64,000 bases of DNA from contig VZSF01008207.1 in NCBI GenBank assembly GCA_013398295.1, positions 195,024 to 259,023 on the forward strand. Reading direction: 5' to 3'. Positions 49,001 to 61,000 of this stretch are shown here, piece after piece. A program made the position numbers and the translations under genes. Under the pieces are notes generated by a model. It ran no database searches. It had not been told where the DNA came from and was given only the letters and a program-made list of their open reading frames with translations. Every line of letters starts with the position of its first letter. Positions within the stretch are counted from its first letter, which is position 1. The stretch comes from Chionis minor (Eukaryota > Chordata > Aves > Charadriiformes > Chionididae).

Positions 49001-52000
49001 TCAGTTGAGATAAAAAGCACTATGTATTTTGTAGACAAAATTTATGCTTCAATCTGTTATAACATTTAAAACAAAGTTTAAAAAAAAAAAATTATTTCCA
49101 GTGATACGAGGGCCAACGTGCTCTAAATGGATTTAGGGAAATTGCTGCATTTATAGGTGATTCCATATGCCAGTGTATTTCCTCATCTAATAGATAGTTG
49201 AGGAGTAAGGAACTGTTACTGCTGACTTATTTGTAAGGTCACTGAGGCAAATGATGACTTACTACTTAAGGCCACGGAGAGATGGAAATTGTCAGTGTTT
49301 TAACCTGAGCTGTGAAATTAGACAAATTAGGCTCTGACTGTACTTTCTTACTTGCATGCTTATTCAGCTAGGGTTTTTTAGCGGTGTTTAGGATGGTTAA
49401 AAACAGATGAGGAGTACAGCAAAATAAGCTCTTTACAATGAAATACAAAAGTTTCCATTAAATGGTAATTTTTGAAGGCAGATTTCTTACGTAGAAGAGT
49501 CCAAGCCTTTAGGAAACCTGGGAGCTGAACCTGATTATCTCCAGTCCTAATTTAAGTGTGACCACAAAACCTATCATCTTTTAATCTATATATATATCTT
49601 AAAGTACAATCCTTCTATTTTTCCATAACTCTTTTTGAATACCACTGTAGCTAGGACAATTGAAACTTTAACACAGGAGAGGGCATTTAGTTATTTAACT
49701 GGGCTGCCACTGACTTCTTTCTCCTCTCAACTTAAGAGGAGGGGGGAAACATTAGAATTCACTACGGGAACAAATCCTCTTTAAAGTAAGGGAACCATGT
49801 ACAAAATTGTTTCTCTCATGGTGGAGTTTATTAGATCTATAAACCCCAAGCAATTTCTCAACAAGTGAGATACATGGTGAGTTACAATCTTGTCTCCATT
49901 CCTATAATTAGCAGGTTGCTTAGCTTCCAGAAATCTAGGGAATTTTCCAATGCTGTAAATAATTTATCTCAGATGATGAGTGTTGGGTGCCTTTGAATGT
50001 GGGACAGAACTGAATGTGTACTAGCAAAAGGCAATACAGTAGCATTGAGGATTGAGTAGCAATCTTAGCATTGAGGATTTGGTTTAGAGTATTAAGCAAA
50101 ATATTGCTTAATACTTTGCTTATACTTTCTCTATTCTCTAGTTGTGCACGGCATTTCTGCTGCAGTAGTGGAAAGGAAGAGCAACCCTGTTCCTCACTTC
50201 TCTATTCTCCCTGCCCCCACCATGCGTAACTGCTACATGTATTTGATCTTAAGCAGTGGTTGTGGTAGGGTAAAGAATCTTGTACTTAGGAAGAGTAGAG
50301 AAGGGGAAAAGAGGCTTAAGTACCTTCTTAAACTGCTGCCTTTGGTATAGGGAACTTCTCTAGTTGCCTATCCTACCCCTTCATAAGACCAACTCAGCTG
50401 AGAATAAGGTGGAGAAAACAAAAGAAAACAAATGAAATGATGGAGAAGACTGCTACTTCCCTGAAGCCCTAGTGATGCCAGAGCCAGAAGTATATGAACA
50501 ATATGAACAGTATCATAACCCTTGATAGCGTTACAGTACATGTTGTCATGATTGTGAAAGTTGCCATAATGTCTGCCATCATTGCCACAGGCAAATGTGA
50601 TGTGGTTGATAAAAGTGCAGAAATTTCTGTTTCTTGAAAATAAGATTACGTGTAAAGTACCTGTACAAACTCATGATGCCATTGTCCTGTTGTTTGTAGA
50701 GATCACCTTGATTTCAAGATCCAAGATAAACTCTTCTCTACTGTGCAACAGGTAACTGGGAATTGATTAGCGTATGACTTTAAGTGTAAATGATTTATCA
50801 CCTTTTAGTAACACTGTCCAAAAAGTCAGTTCCTTCAAAAATTTAACACTTCATGCTTGGCCTGACTTTTATCAGGAGACACAGATGATGCGATTACACT
50901 GATTTATACTGTCTTGTTGCTGGTAGTCTTTTTGCTGCTTCTCCTCCTTCCTCTTCTGTAAGACCTCACACTGGAAACTCGTGTAACAAAACTCAGTGTA
51001 GTCATAGAATAACTTAGCTAAAACCGGGAGTTAGTAATATAGCTTCCTTTTATCTTTATTTGTAAGAAAAACTGCAAAAATTGCTGGGAATCATTCAAGG
51101 ATTTGTAATACCCCTCCCAAAGTTCTAACTAAGTATGTTTTCTTGTGTTTGATACATACAGCTGTACATAATCATAGAACATTTTGTTGAACGGTGTAGC
51201 AGGACGCTCTGCCTAGGTGTGGGGGGGATGTCTTCAGCTTTGCCCTACTTGTATGAGTTTTCTGGCAGAAAACTCATACCAGACGTGTAGGGAGGTCATA
51301 CTGTCCTTAGTGTTGAAGGACACTGAGGGTTAGCCTGGTCTGACAGCCCCAAGAACAGGGTAGGATGTGAAACCAGATGTTCTTAAGAGGAACAAAAGAA
51401 TGATAAAAATAAACAGTGGTTTGCTGAGCTAGAAGGTTTGTCTTAACAGAAATGACTGGTAGGCAGTCACTTCATACTATAAAAGCCTATTCCTGTCTTT
51501 GGATGGGAGGGATTCTAGTACATCACCTCCATGGGAATGTGTTTGGAATTCCTCCCTTGAGCGGGGACACCCCTTAAGGTTACCCCTTGAGGCTGAGTGA
51601 AAGAGAGCTACTCACAATTGTCAACATGGGTGATTAACATCAATCTCTACAAAAATAATTACTTATCAAGCTAGCTCTGAACTATTGATTTAGTAAATGA
51701 TAATTATAATGAATGGTAGCTATAGCATTTATACCATGTAGTATATGTTCTGATTAATGTCCTTTAGCCTGATCACACCATTATGGATTATAATAAAGTT
51801 TTTTACTTTGCTTACATATATATAGTTTAGTTTGCCATCCTTAACCCTGCAGACAAGTGGCGGTTTAAAACACTTTAAAATTCATGAATTGAGAATTCTC
51901 CTCTCAAGTCTTACCAGCAATGAATGATGAGTATTCCAAAGTTCTTGAATGAAATCATGGGGGCGTAAATAATTAATCATTTCCTCTCTGTTAATTTGGG

Positions 52001-55000
52001 GAAGTAGATGGCAGGTATCTCTGTTCTGATTAATTACCTCATAAGACAAAATGGATTCAGGAGAAGGTGCAGGTTCTGCCTACACTAAGACCCCTTCTTT
52101 ACTTTAAAATACTTACTTTTGTAAGGCTAATGCGTTACTAGTATTGAAAGTAATATTTTAGGTTGGCTTAATCAGCTTCATATGTCACGTAGCTTAACAT
52201 GATTAGTTTAACACTAAATCATTATAATTTGTTCTGTTCTATAACTATATGCTCTGACAGCATTACCTTATAGCAGTAGTTCTAGGAGATTAAAATAAGT
52301 CTTAATCGTTTTTTCATTAACTCATTTCTGCATTTTGGTTTTTTCTGTATGTATTTGTAGTTTCCACTGTCCCTGCCACTTTTGTTTATAACTGTCATTA
52401 GATCATGGGTATTTTCTTATGTTTATCCTTTTTGGTCAATTGACAGGATGAAGACAAAATAAGGTCGAAATTCATAGATGCTTAGGAAAATACATTCTGG
52501 ACACGCATTAAATTTAGTATGGCAAAAGCCTGATTCAGTTCACAGGAATACAATTAAGTACACTATTAGAGTAATGTTTAAAAAATCAGGCAATTCAAAA
52601 GTTGTTATGTTCCCTTCTTCCCAAACCTTCCCCTTCTTTCAGTTTCTCCCTGCCCATGACCCTGTCTTCTGAATCCCAGCCTCAAATGTTAACATATGGG
52701 GGGTGGAAGAAAAAGGGGCACTTAATGAAAAGCTTGTAAAGCAGGATTACTTAATACTGAAGATTAATTCATACTGAAATGAGGTAGTGGCCTAAAATAC
52801 ATAGGTGTGCCTCCTTGTTACTGTCTGTTTTTCGTTTATGATTGGAGGAGTAGGTCTTGGAGGAGCTTCTTAAATAGTCAAATTAGTTCTACCCTGGCAC
52901 AATGATCTGCTTCACAAAGCTAGCTTCATTTTAGTGTTTGAACAGATCAAGGGAATAGAAGTTACTAATTCTCCAACTGCTTGTCTTGATCTACTGTCTC
53001 ACGGCTGGAAATTCCCGTAGACTTCAAGAGGAATCTGTAGTGGAAGACTAATAACATAATGCATTCCAAAACCTTCTAGTATTAGCTATTAACCTACATG
53101 GAGAGAAATTGTAGGCTGAAGGAAATAGTTCTCAGTTTTTTTCAAAAATGTTTGTTAACAAAAATTTTTAAAAAAATGTTCTCATTTTTCAAAAATGTTT
53201 GTTAACAAAATGGAGTGTACAAGTGAGGAAGAGTGTAAGTCTGGGTTTGGTGGTTTTTTTTTTATATAAAGATTAATATGATGTTTGAACTAAACTTGAA
53301 ACTTTCTGGAGATAAAAGGATCTAAACTTAGAACAAACCCTAGATTTTTAAGAGATTAGCAGCAGTAGGTCCATGAAAATATTAAGTTTTTAGAAGTTGA
53401 AGTTAAAACAGTGTTTTAAAATGTACCTGATTTGCTGCTTTAAAAGTGGAATTGTGATTAAAAAAACTGTAGGAAGTACAGAATTTTAACAGTTGCCTGT
53501 TGGATAAGTATTGTAGCAAATAGCTTGCTTGCTTTAGAAAAACAAAACACAACCAAAAAACAAAACAAACCCACAAAAACCAACTGTTTTCTTTTGGACT
53601 TAGTATTTTCCTAAATATTTTAGGTGGATTTAACTATGTTGCCAGAAGAGGTTAAATCCCTTATTCGTGATGGTTATACAGCCTTGATGGACCAGCGGTG
53701 TCACAGTGCTGAACAAGCCTTCTCACAATTGTTGAGCATCCTAAATCCTTCGGAATTAAAGGTAAACCGAGAGGGATAATTTAGTTTATTAGAGTAATTG
53801 AAGTTTATGCTTTCAATACCATGCTTCATTCTTTCCTTACACCAAAATAGTCATAATTGAATTGTTGCCTGTGATGTTGACTACAGTGTGGAGCGTTTCA
53901 CTGATAAGTATGCCAAGGAGCTTGTAAATGAGAACAGGATAAAAACCCCAATAGTAGCATAGGTGTATTTTTGTAATGTTCAGCATACAAGTGCGTTTCT
54001 AGGGGTAGTCTAAAAATATTTACCAAAATTATATCCTTATAAGAATAATATAAGATACTCATCAAATAGCTTATTTGATAAAAAACTACTGTCCATTGTC
54101 ACCTTAACCTTTATTCCTAATAATGTAGGGTAAAAAGAATTTATATTCTTCAGGTCAGATAACTCTTTGATGGCAAATAGTGTGAAATTTTGTGTATATG
54201 TATCTAGCCAATCGGCTATCGACCCATTTGTGGTCCTAGATTTCTTTAAATTATGATGCTGTAGTGTTAAGTTCTGTGTGACAGCGTACGTGCACGTATG
54301 TGCGTTGCTGTGTTTCAGGCTCCCATTTTAGTAAGGGCTGTTGGAGTGCCAACAAGTCTGTCCACGCAAGTAATGTGCCAATCCATCCGGAACTGTGACC
54401 TAGTTTATTAGGGAGAAAAAAGTTGAGAACGGTGGTTTGTTTTTTTTATTTTATTTTAAAAAAAGAAAAAATCTACTCAATTCTGAACATGAAATATAGC
54501 AAAAACACACTGCATTGTATGAAGTCAACATAGTAAGGCCTGTAGTTACAGCATCTCTAAAAGCAAACGTTTCAGGATGTATCAGTTTGAAATACATAGG
54601 GGTGCCAGAAGACCAGCAGTTAAAGTGTAGTTAACCTTCACTGTAATGCTAATTGTAACATAAATATGGGTAGAGGCTATGATAAGATGCATGAGAAAAG
54701 AGTTTCCTAGCTCTATTGTAGTGAAGATCTTCAATTTACAGTAGACAGTAATGTTCTAGTTACCAGCAAAGTGTTTTTGTGCATGCTACTACTATAATTT
54801 GACTCTATTTGCAGCAACTGCATCTTCGTATTATTAATTATGTTGTAATCATCTATGGACATGCCACTGCTCTTCTTGGAATAGGACAACCTGAGGTATG
54901 ATATTAAGCCACTGTATTGCTTTTATTCAAAACTCTTGTTCAGGTAGTTGGCCATCCATTTTTGTCTCTCTTTAACAGACTTAAAATGAGTGGGGAAGGA

Positions 55001-58000
55001 GAGCTTTTGTCACGTTTTAGAATCGTACAGTTTAATATCTGGGACTAGATGGTTTTGGATAAATTAAGCTACCAAATAAAAATTCTTGTTAAGCTTTCAA
55101 ATGAGATTCTTAAGTATTAATGAAGTCTAATCAATTATTTTTCTGCTACTTTGTTGTAATCTGGTTATGCACTAGTCTTTCCAATACAAACATTCTGTGT
55201 CTAAAACAAGAGAAAGAGAATACTTTTTTGGTGCTGGAAAACACCAAAACAGAAGTGGAGGCAGAAGTGTAGGTTGTTCGGGGTTTTGGGGGGGTTAGGG
55301 TATTTTTGCTGCAGTGTTTTAAAAATATTCAGTGTCTTATAATGATTTGAAAAATGTCTGGGTGTTTCAAGCTCGTTGAGCTCAATCTTTTAATTTCATT
55401 ATTTCAGAGGGAGCCCGTGTTTACAGAATAAGCTGCTTTTTTTTTTTTTTAAAAAGGAAGCTTTTATGTGTAATCATATGCTTAATTCCATTTACTGTTC
55501 ATAAGACTGATCAAAGAATAGGGCATACTGACCCACTCTACTAGAGCAAAAAAAAGAGAGGAAAAGTGAAAAGCTTCTGGCAAAGTGTCACATATTTTTG
55601 TCTTAAATTTATTTTGAAGGCACTGACAAAGGCTGAAGACCAGTTTAAGAAAATAATTGAACAGTACCAGGAAGAAAGATTTTGTTGTTTGGCATACTAT
55701 GGAATTGGAAAAGTATACTTCAGACAAAACAGGTTGGTATATGTTGCAAATAGGTGATTTATGTTGCTTAAAGAACCGTTGTCAAAGGTGTTAGCAAAGT
55801 GTTTTCAATATGTTGTTGTAGAAGTGTGACTTAATGAAGTTCGATGGCAAGGTTGACTCTTTTAATTACTGCACTGGAAAACATACAAAGAAAATTTGAG
55901 TTACACTAGGATTAGAATGATTCACAGAGAGACCAGGTACGCAAAGGCTAAGGGAGGCCCTCTCATTGAGTCATGAGGTTCAGAACGGACCCCCTTGCTC
56001 TCTAAACTTCTCACAGAGGACTCTAGGTGTGGCCGGATCCAGACTTGGTCAATGTCTCATACTTGGTCAATGTGTTTTTTCCTAAAGGATTATATGTGAA
56101 TGTTTCATTAGCATCGATTCAGCATTGAATCAAAGTTACCAATGCAAAATCCAAGTTATCATACTACAGGGTTATATGCGATATCAGTTGCTTACCAAGT
56201 ATCTGCTGTTAGTAAAATGCCTATCTGCCTCAAAGAGCAAACTTGAGAGGCACCCCAGCTCAAGGGGAGATTCCCACCGTGCAGCCAGGCTGCCTAGCAG
56301 GAAGAGCTCAAGGAAGGCTTATTTAGGCTGTTGTATTTACGGGATAAAGTGATTGGCTCGTTGTCAAATTACATGCAATGGAAAAGGTATGCATGAGACT
56401 CCTTGTACTCACAACTTTCTTTGTTCCTTGGTAAATGAGCCTTGAAAAAGCCGCCCACTATTCATGTGTTGATTGCATGGTTGGTGTTCCCTGCTCATGT
56501 GGATCGATGCTCACTGTATCACTCTGCTCCTGTGGGGGTTTTCAGAGAACAGATCCGAACTCTAGGAGTTCCTGGCCTGGCTAGTGCTTAGGCCTTTTCC
56601 TCCTTTGGAGCCTCTACCAAACTACTGCTGGTTTGGTTAAGGGATCGAATGCATCCATCACAGTATAATATAAAGCTTTGATATTTGATACAAATAATAT
56701 CTTCATTTGAGAAATGATATGTGGGGGTTTTTTTTAATTATTCTTTATTAATCACCAGATTCGTAGAATCACTTAATTCATACATCAGACTGATTTATTA
56801 CAACTTGAAGTTTGTTACTGCTAAGGATATAATGGAAGCCATTGAATCGAGCAGACTCCGGGGCACGGGGATATGACTGATCAGCACGCCCCTGCAGTGG
56901 AGGACAGCTCGTGGGAGAACAGCGAAAAATTACGATCTTGCGGGGGGGGGAAAATGTGTCATAAAGAAAGCTTAGCTTATCTCAACACCAGGGAGACTAG
57001 AGGTTAACCTTGGTTTTAGATAAGGCAGCTGCACCAGTGAGTCACTGGGTTCCCTGAGACAGATAAAGAGAAATGTTTTCTCTTTGCTAGCCAGACCAGC
57101 ATGGGGAGAGGCAGGGAGCGTATGTGTGGCTCAGCCAAATACAAAGTGCAGAAACTGGACAACTAATAAACCTGAGAGCAAAGAGCTTGAGCTGGTTTCA
57201 GGCTTTGTATTCCTGGTGGTATTTTTTCCCAGCATTCTGACAATAAGCACATAGAGACAGGTAATGGGAATTGCGTTTGTATTGATTGAACTGCGTATTG
57301 CAATTGCTATGTTATGCTTGTGCTGTGATTTCAGTATATCACTGTACTACTCTAATTAATCAAAATCCCCAGTAACGCCTGGGGTGAGTTGACCTTGGCT
57401 GATGGCCAGAGCCTCATCCATCTGCGCTCCCACTCCCCCTGCCCTCAACTGGAGAGGGAGAGAAAATAAGATGAAAAAACCCAGGGGTTGAGATAAAGAC
57501 AGGGAGATCACTTGCTAATTACAGGCATAGCCAAACCAGACTCAACTTGAGGAAAAATTAATTTAATTTATTGTCTGTAAAATAGTGCTGGATGGTGGGA
57601 AACAAAGTGAAAAATTACCTTTCCCTAACGCCCCCCTTTATCCCTGGCTCGACTTTGCTCCCTCACTCCCTACTCCTCTACCTCCTCCTCCCCTGAGCCA
57701 CCCAGAGGGATGGGGAATGGTGGTTGTGATCAGTCCCTATTGGCTCCTCTCTGCTGCTCCTTCCTCCATGTGTGGGGCCTCTCCACGGCGCAGTTCCGTC
57801 CAGAAATGACTCAATGGCTGTAGCGTGGACACCTGCTCCAGCTGGGTCCTCACCAGGGGCTGCAAGGGAATCTCTGCTCTGTGTGTAAAGCACATCTTCC
57901 CCCTCTTCCTTCTTATCTTGATGCTTGAAGGGCTTTCTCACACTTTTTTTTTCCTTACTCCTCACAGCCCTGCAGTACGTTTTGTTCTTTCATACCCGTG

Positions 58001-61000
58001 CTTTCCCTGAGGTGCCGACATCTTGCCTGAGGGGCTAGCTGTGCCCTGGGGGGGAAGTTGTTGGAGCCCAGAGGCTGCCCCTGCAGCACGGGTCCCCACC
58101 CCTCCACCCAGCCTTGCCACAGAAACCCAATACAATGCCAAATAAATAAGTTTGCTATTAAACCTTAAAGCTCCTCATGCGGAATATCTAGAAGCACCTT
58201 CGGAAGGTGTTGGATGCTGAGAGGGGATTCCTCCTTCCCACTGCCGTAGCATAGCCAGGTGCAGTCTGAGACACAGGGATTGTTTGTGTTCCAGTCGCGT
58301 GGATGTGGCTGTTGTTTTCCTTGGGAGTTTTGACCTGTAGTGAGGCTCTGTGTGTGTCCCAAAGAGGTGTGTACACACATACACGACAACACAGCTGGCC
58401 ACCCAGACTATGCCAGGCAGAGCAGCTCCCACATACAGCACTACCTGAACTGATGTAAAGTGTAAGTATAGGTAGCAGAGTCCTGTAGCTCCTCCCCGGC
58501 TGATCAGGGTTGAAGGTCACTCGTGACCGCCGCGCTCTGTATTGACAAGCACACCCGTGTTCACGGGTCCCTTGAACATCAGCACAGGCGCTCAGCCTGC
58601 CTCCTGTCTGTGCCTGGACGCTGGGCCCCTCACGCAGGCTGGCTTACTGGCTCACAACTTCAGCCTTTTATACCGAAGAGTCCTTAAACAGATAACTTAA
58701 TGAACCGGGTCCTCTCTCATTCCACATACTCTTGCAGTTACCGTTTTTTCCTTGGATTGTAACATGAATCGTGGAAGTATTACAGGCCATGTAGAAGTTA
58801 TTCATGTGTGATGTGAACATGTACCACTTTCAAACTTCAGATTTTCAGATGCGCTTGTTCAGTTCATGAAATCGCAAACAATGGTTAGTCACAAGATTGT
58901 ACCTGGAGTATTAACTTGGCCCACAACGTCTTCGGTTATTGAAGAGACACGAACAGAGAATTTACAGGTATGTTTAAAAAAAAAAAAGCATAAACCCCTG
59001 TTCTGTCAAATGGCCTATCTAAAAAATAAAGAGGTTTTCATCTTCCTCCCTTCTCACCTCCTGCATTGTCAAGGCCAAAGAAAGATGGGGAGTAAAAGGG
59101 AGGTTTTGGCCTGAAGCAGCCAGTGGAAGCGCTGCTGCTCATTTTCTAGAGTGTTGTCAGCGCTCTAGTGAGGCCTTGTCTTTGCAGAGCAAAAAATCTT
59201 CTTATGATGACAAATTTGAATACATGGGAAGCATCCCATTTACAGCACAAGGGCGGGGGCTCTGTGTCAGGCTCTATGTTTGGGTATTTCTATGTAATAG
59301 TATGGTTCTAATCTGCTAATGAAGTGTTTCATAATGTGTTAACTTCTTAGTTGCATGTTACCAAACTTTAAGTAGATGTGAATACTATACACAATGTAAT
59401 GTTAGAGAGAACTGGTTAGAAATTTGGATTAGCAAAAATGTGAAGTTGAAAATTGCAGCAGTGGTGCTATATTTAAAACCAAATAGGAGAGTTTGACCGG
59501 GTAGTTCCTGGTCAATGCAGTGGGAGTTGTATGGTAAAATACCCTGTTTGACTTGAAATATCTAACTTGTGGTTCTGACACTACAAATTGCTTTCTCGCA
59601 CTGAAGAGGTTTTTGGGCTTTGGTTTGTTTGTTTTGTGTTGAGTTTTGGTTTTGGGTTTTTTTTAATTACTATTGTTACTGTTTTTAAACTATAATTGAA
59701 TCACTGTTGTTTGTGAAGGGTTTCTGGATAAACCATGCCATGAGATGCAAGATGCATGAGCTCCTCCCCACAGAGGTGGTTTGACACAGTAGAACATGCT
59801 AGATTATTCAGTGCACGAACTTGGCTGTACTGTACTGACCTGTTTCGTTTCTGCTCGAAGCAGCAGTGCTGTTGTTTCCTAAATAAAAACTGTCCTAAAG
59901 ATTTCTCATAGACCCCAGCTGACACCACAGTAGTCGGGCTGCAGTAATGTATCAGTGCTGTGGGACTTGTAGGGAGCGTAATGTGAATATCTGAAAGGCT
60001 GTAACTGGTGGTCTGTTTGTTTCTAATAATGTTTTCTTAATCAATGCCAACCCTGTAGGACTGGAACTGGCTTTAAATAAAGCTACTGTAGTGTCTGTAC
60101 CTCAGAGGCTATTCTGGGAGATCTCACTAGCTCCAGTGCAGGGCCAGGTCTGAGCTGTCCCTGGGAATGTGCTTGATTGTGTAACCCAGATCCCAGGTGA
60201 GGCACTCCTGAAGTGCTGGGAAGTGGTGGAAATGAGCAGACACTCCATTTTCATCATATTATCTGAGTAATCTGGCTCATCATTTTGGCAATGGAAAACT
60301 TGCTATAGTCTCATGTCTTTGGAATTGGTCAGCATGTAAACATTGGTCCAAGATAAACCTGCATGCAGGGAAGCTATAAGTACTTAGCTGATAGCGGTTC
60401 AAATGAGCTTTTGAATATTTTGCTGTAAAAGGTCAATCTTGCATAGAAGATAGAGAGTTGTTCTTTTGGTATTAGTTGTCTGCTGTTCAAAAGAGAGATG
60501 TGTGTTTCAGTGCAGAATTCCCTAGAAGTTTTCAAGGAGGTATCAAATCTTTTCCTGGTTTCTATGCAATTTGTCTTACATCATTTTGTGTTTCTCAGTT
60601 GATTTTAAAGAATTGTATTGAAGAATGCAAGTTCCCTCCAGAACCAGATGCAATTTGTCGATATCAGCAATGCCATGGCCACTCCAAAATCCAAATATTT
60701 TTTACAGACCCAGACTTTAAGGTAAATTTTTAGTTTAAAAGGGTTTGGGAAATAAAACCTTTTTGCTCTATTTTCTTTTGTTTTTATTTAAAGATGTTAA
60801 ATTCGTACTATTTCTTGACATCAGGGTTTTATCCGTATTACTTGCTGTCAGCAATGTAGAGTGGAGTTTCATATCAGCTGTTGGAAAAAGTTAAAAACAG
60901 CAAACTACAGTGATAAAAATGATAAGGTAAGAACTGTGTCAAACTATAAACATTTTGTTTTTTCTTTTTCTTGGGTCAAGATTATAGCATTCCTTTGGTT

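Larger units (their letters stand above)
50752..53623 (+). other. TTC3: TTC3 intron after coding exon 16
   Basis: A 2.9 kb intron. It holds a hairpin-rich, GC-richer segment at about 51180-51640 and a 50-base tandem duplication at 53128-53210. No exon is seen. Confidence 0.75.
55733..58840 (+). other. TTC3: TTC3 intron after coding exon 19, repeat-rich
   Basis: A 3.1 kb intron. LTR-type elements at 55762-56662, 56833-57242 and about 57354-58134 cover roughly two thirds of it. A GC-rich segment at 58150-58690 follows. Confidence 0.85.
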
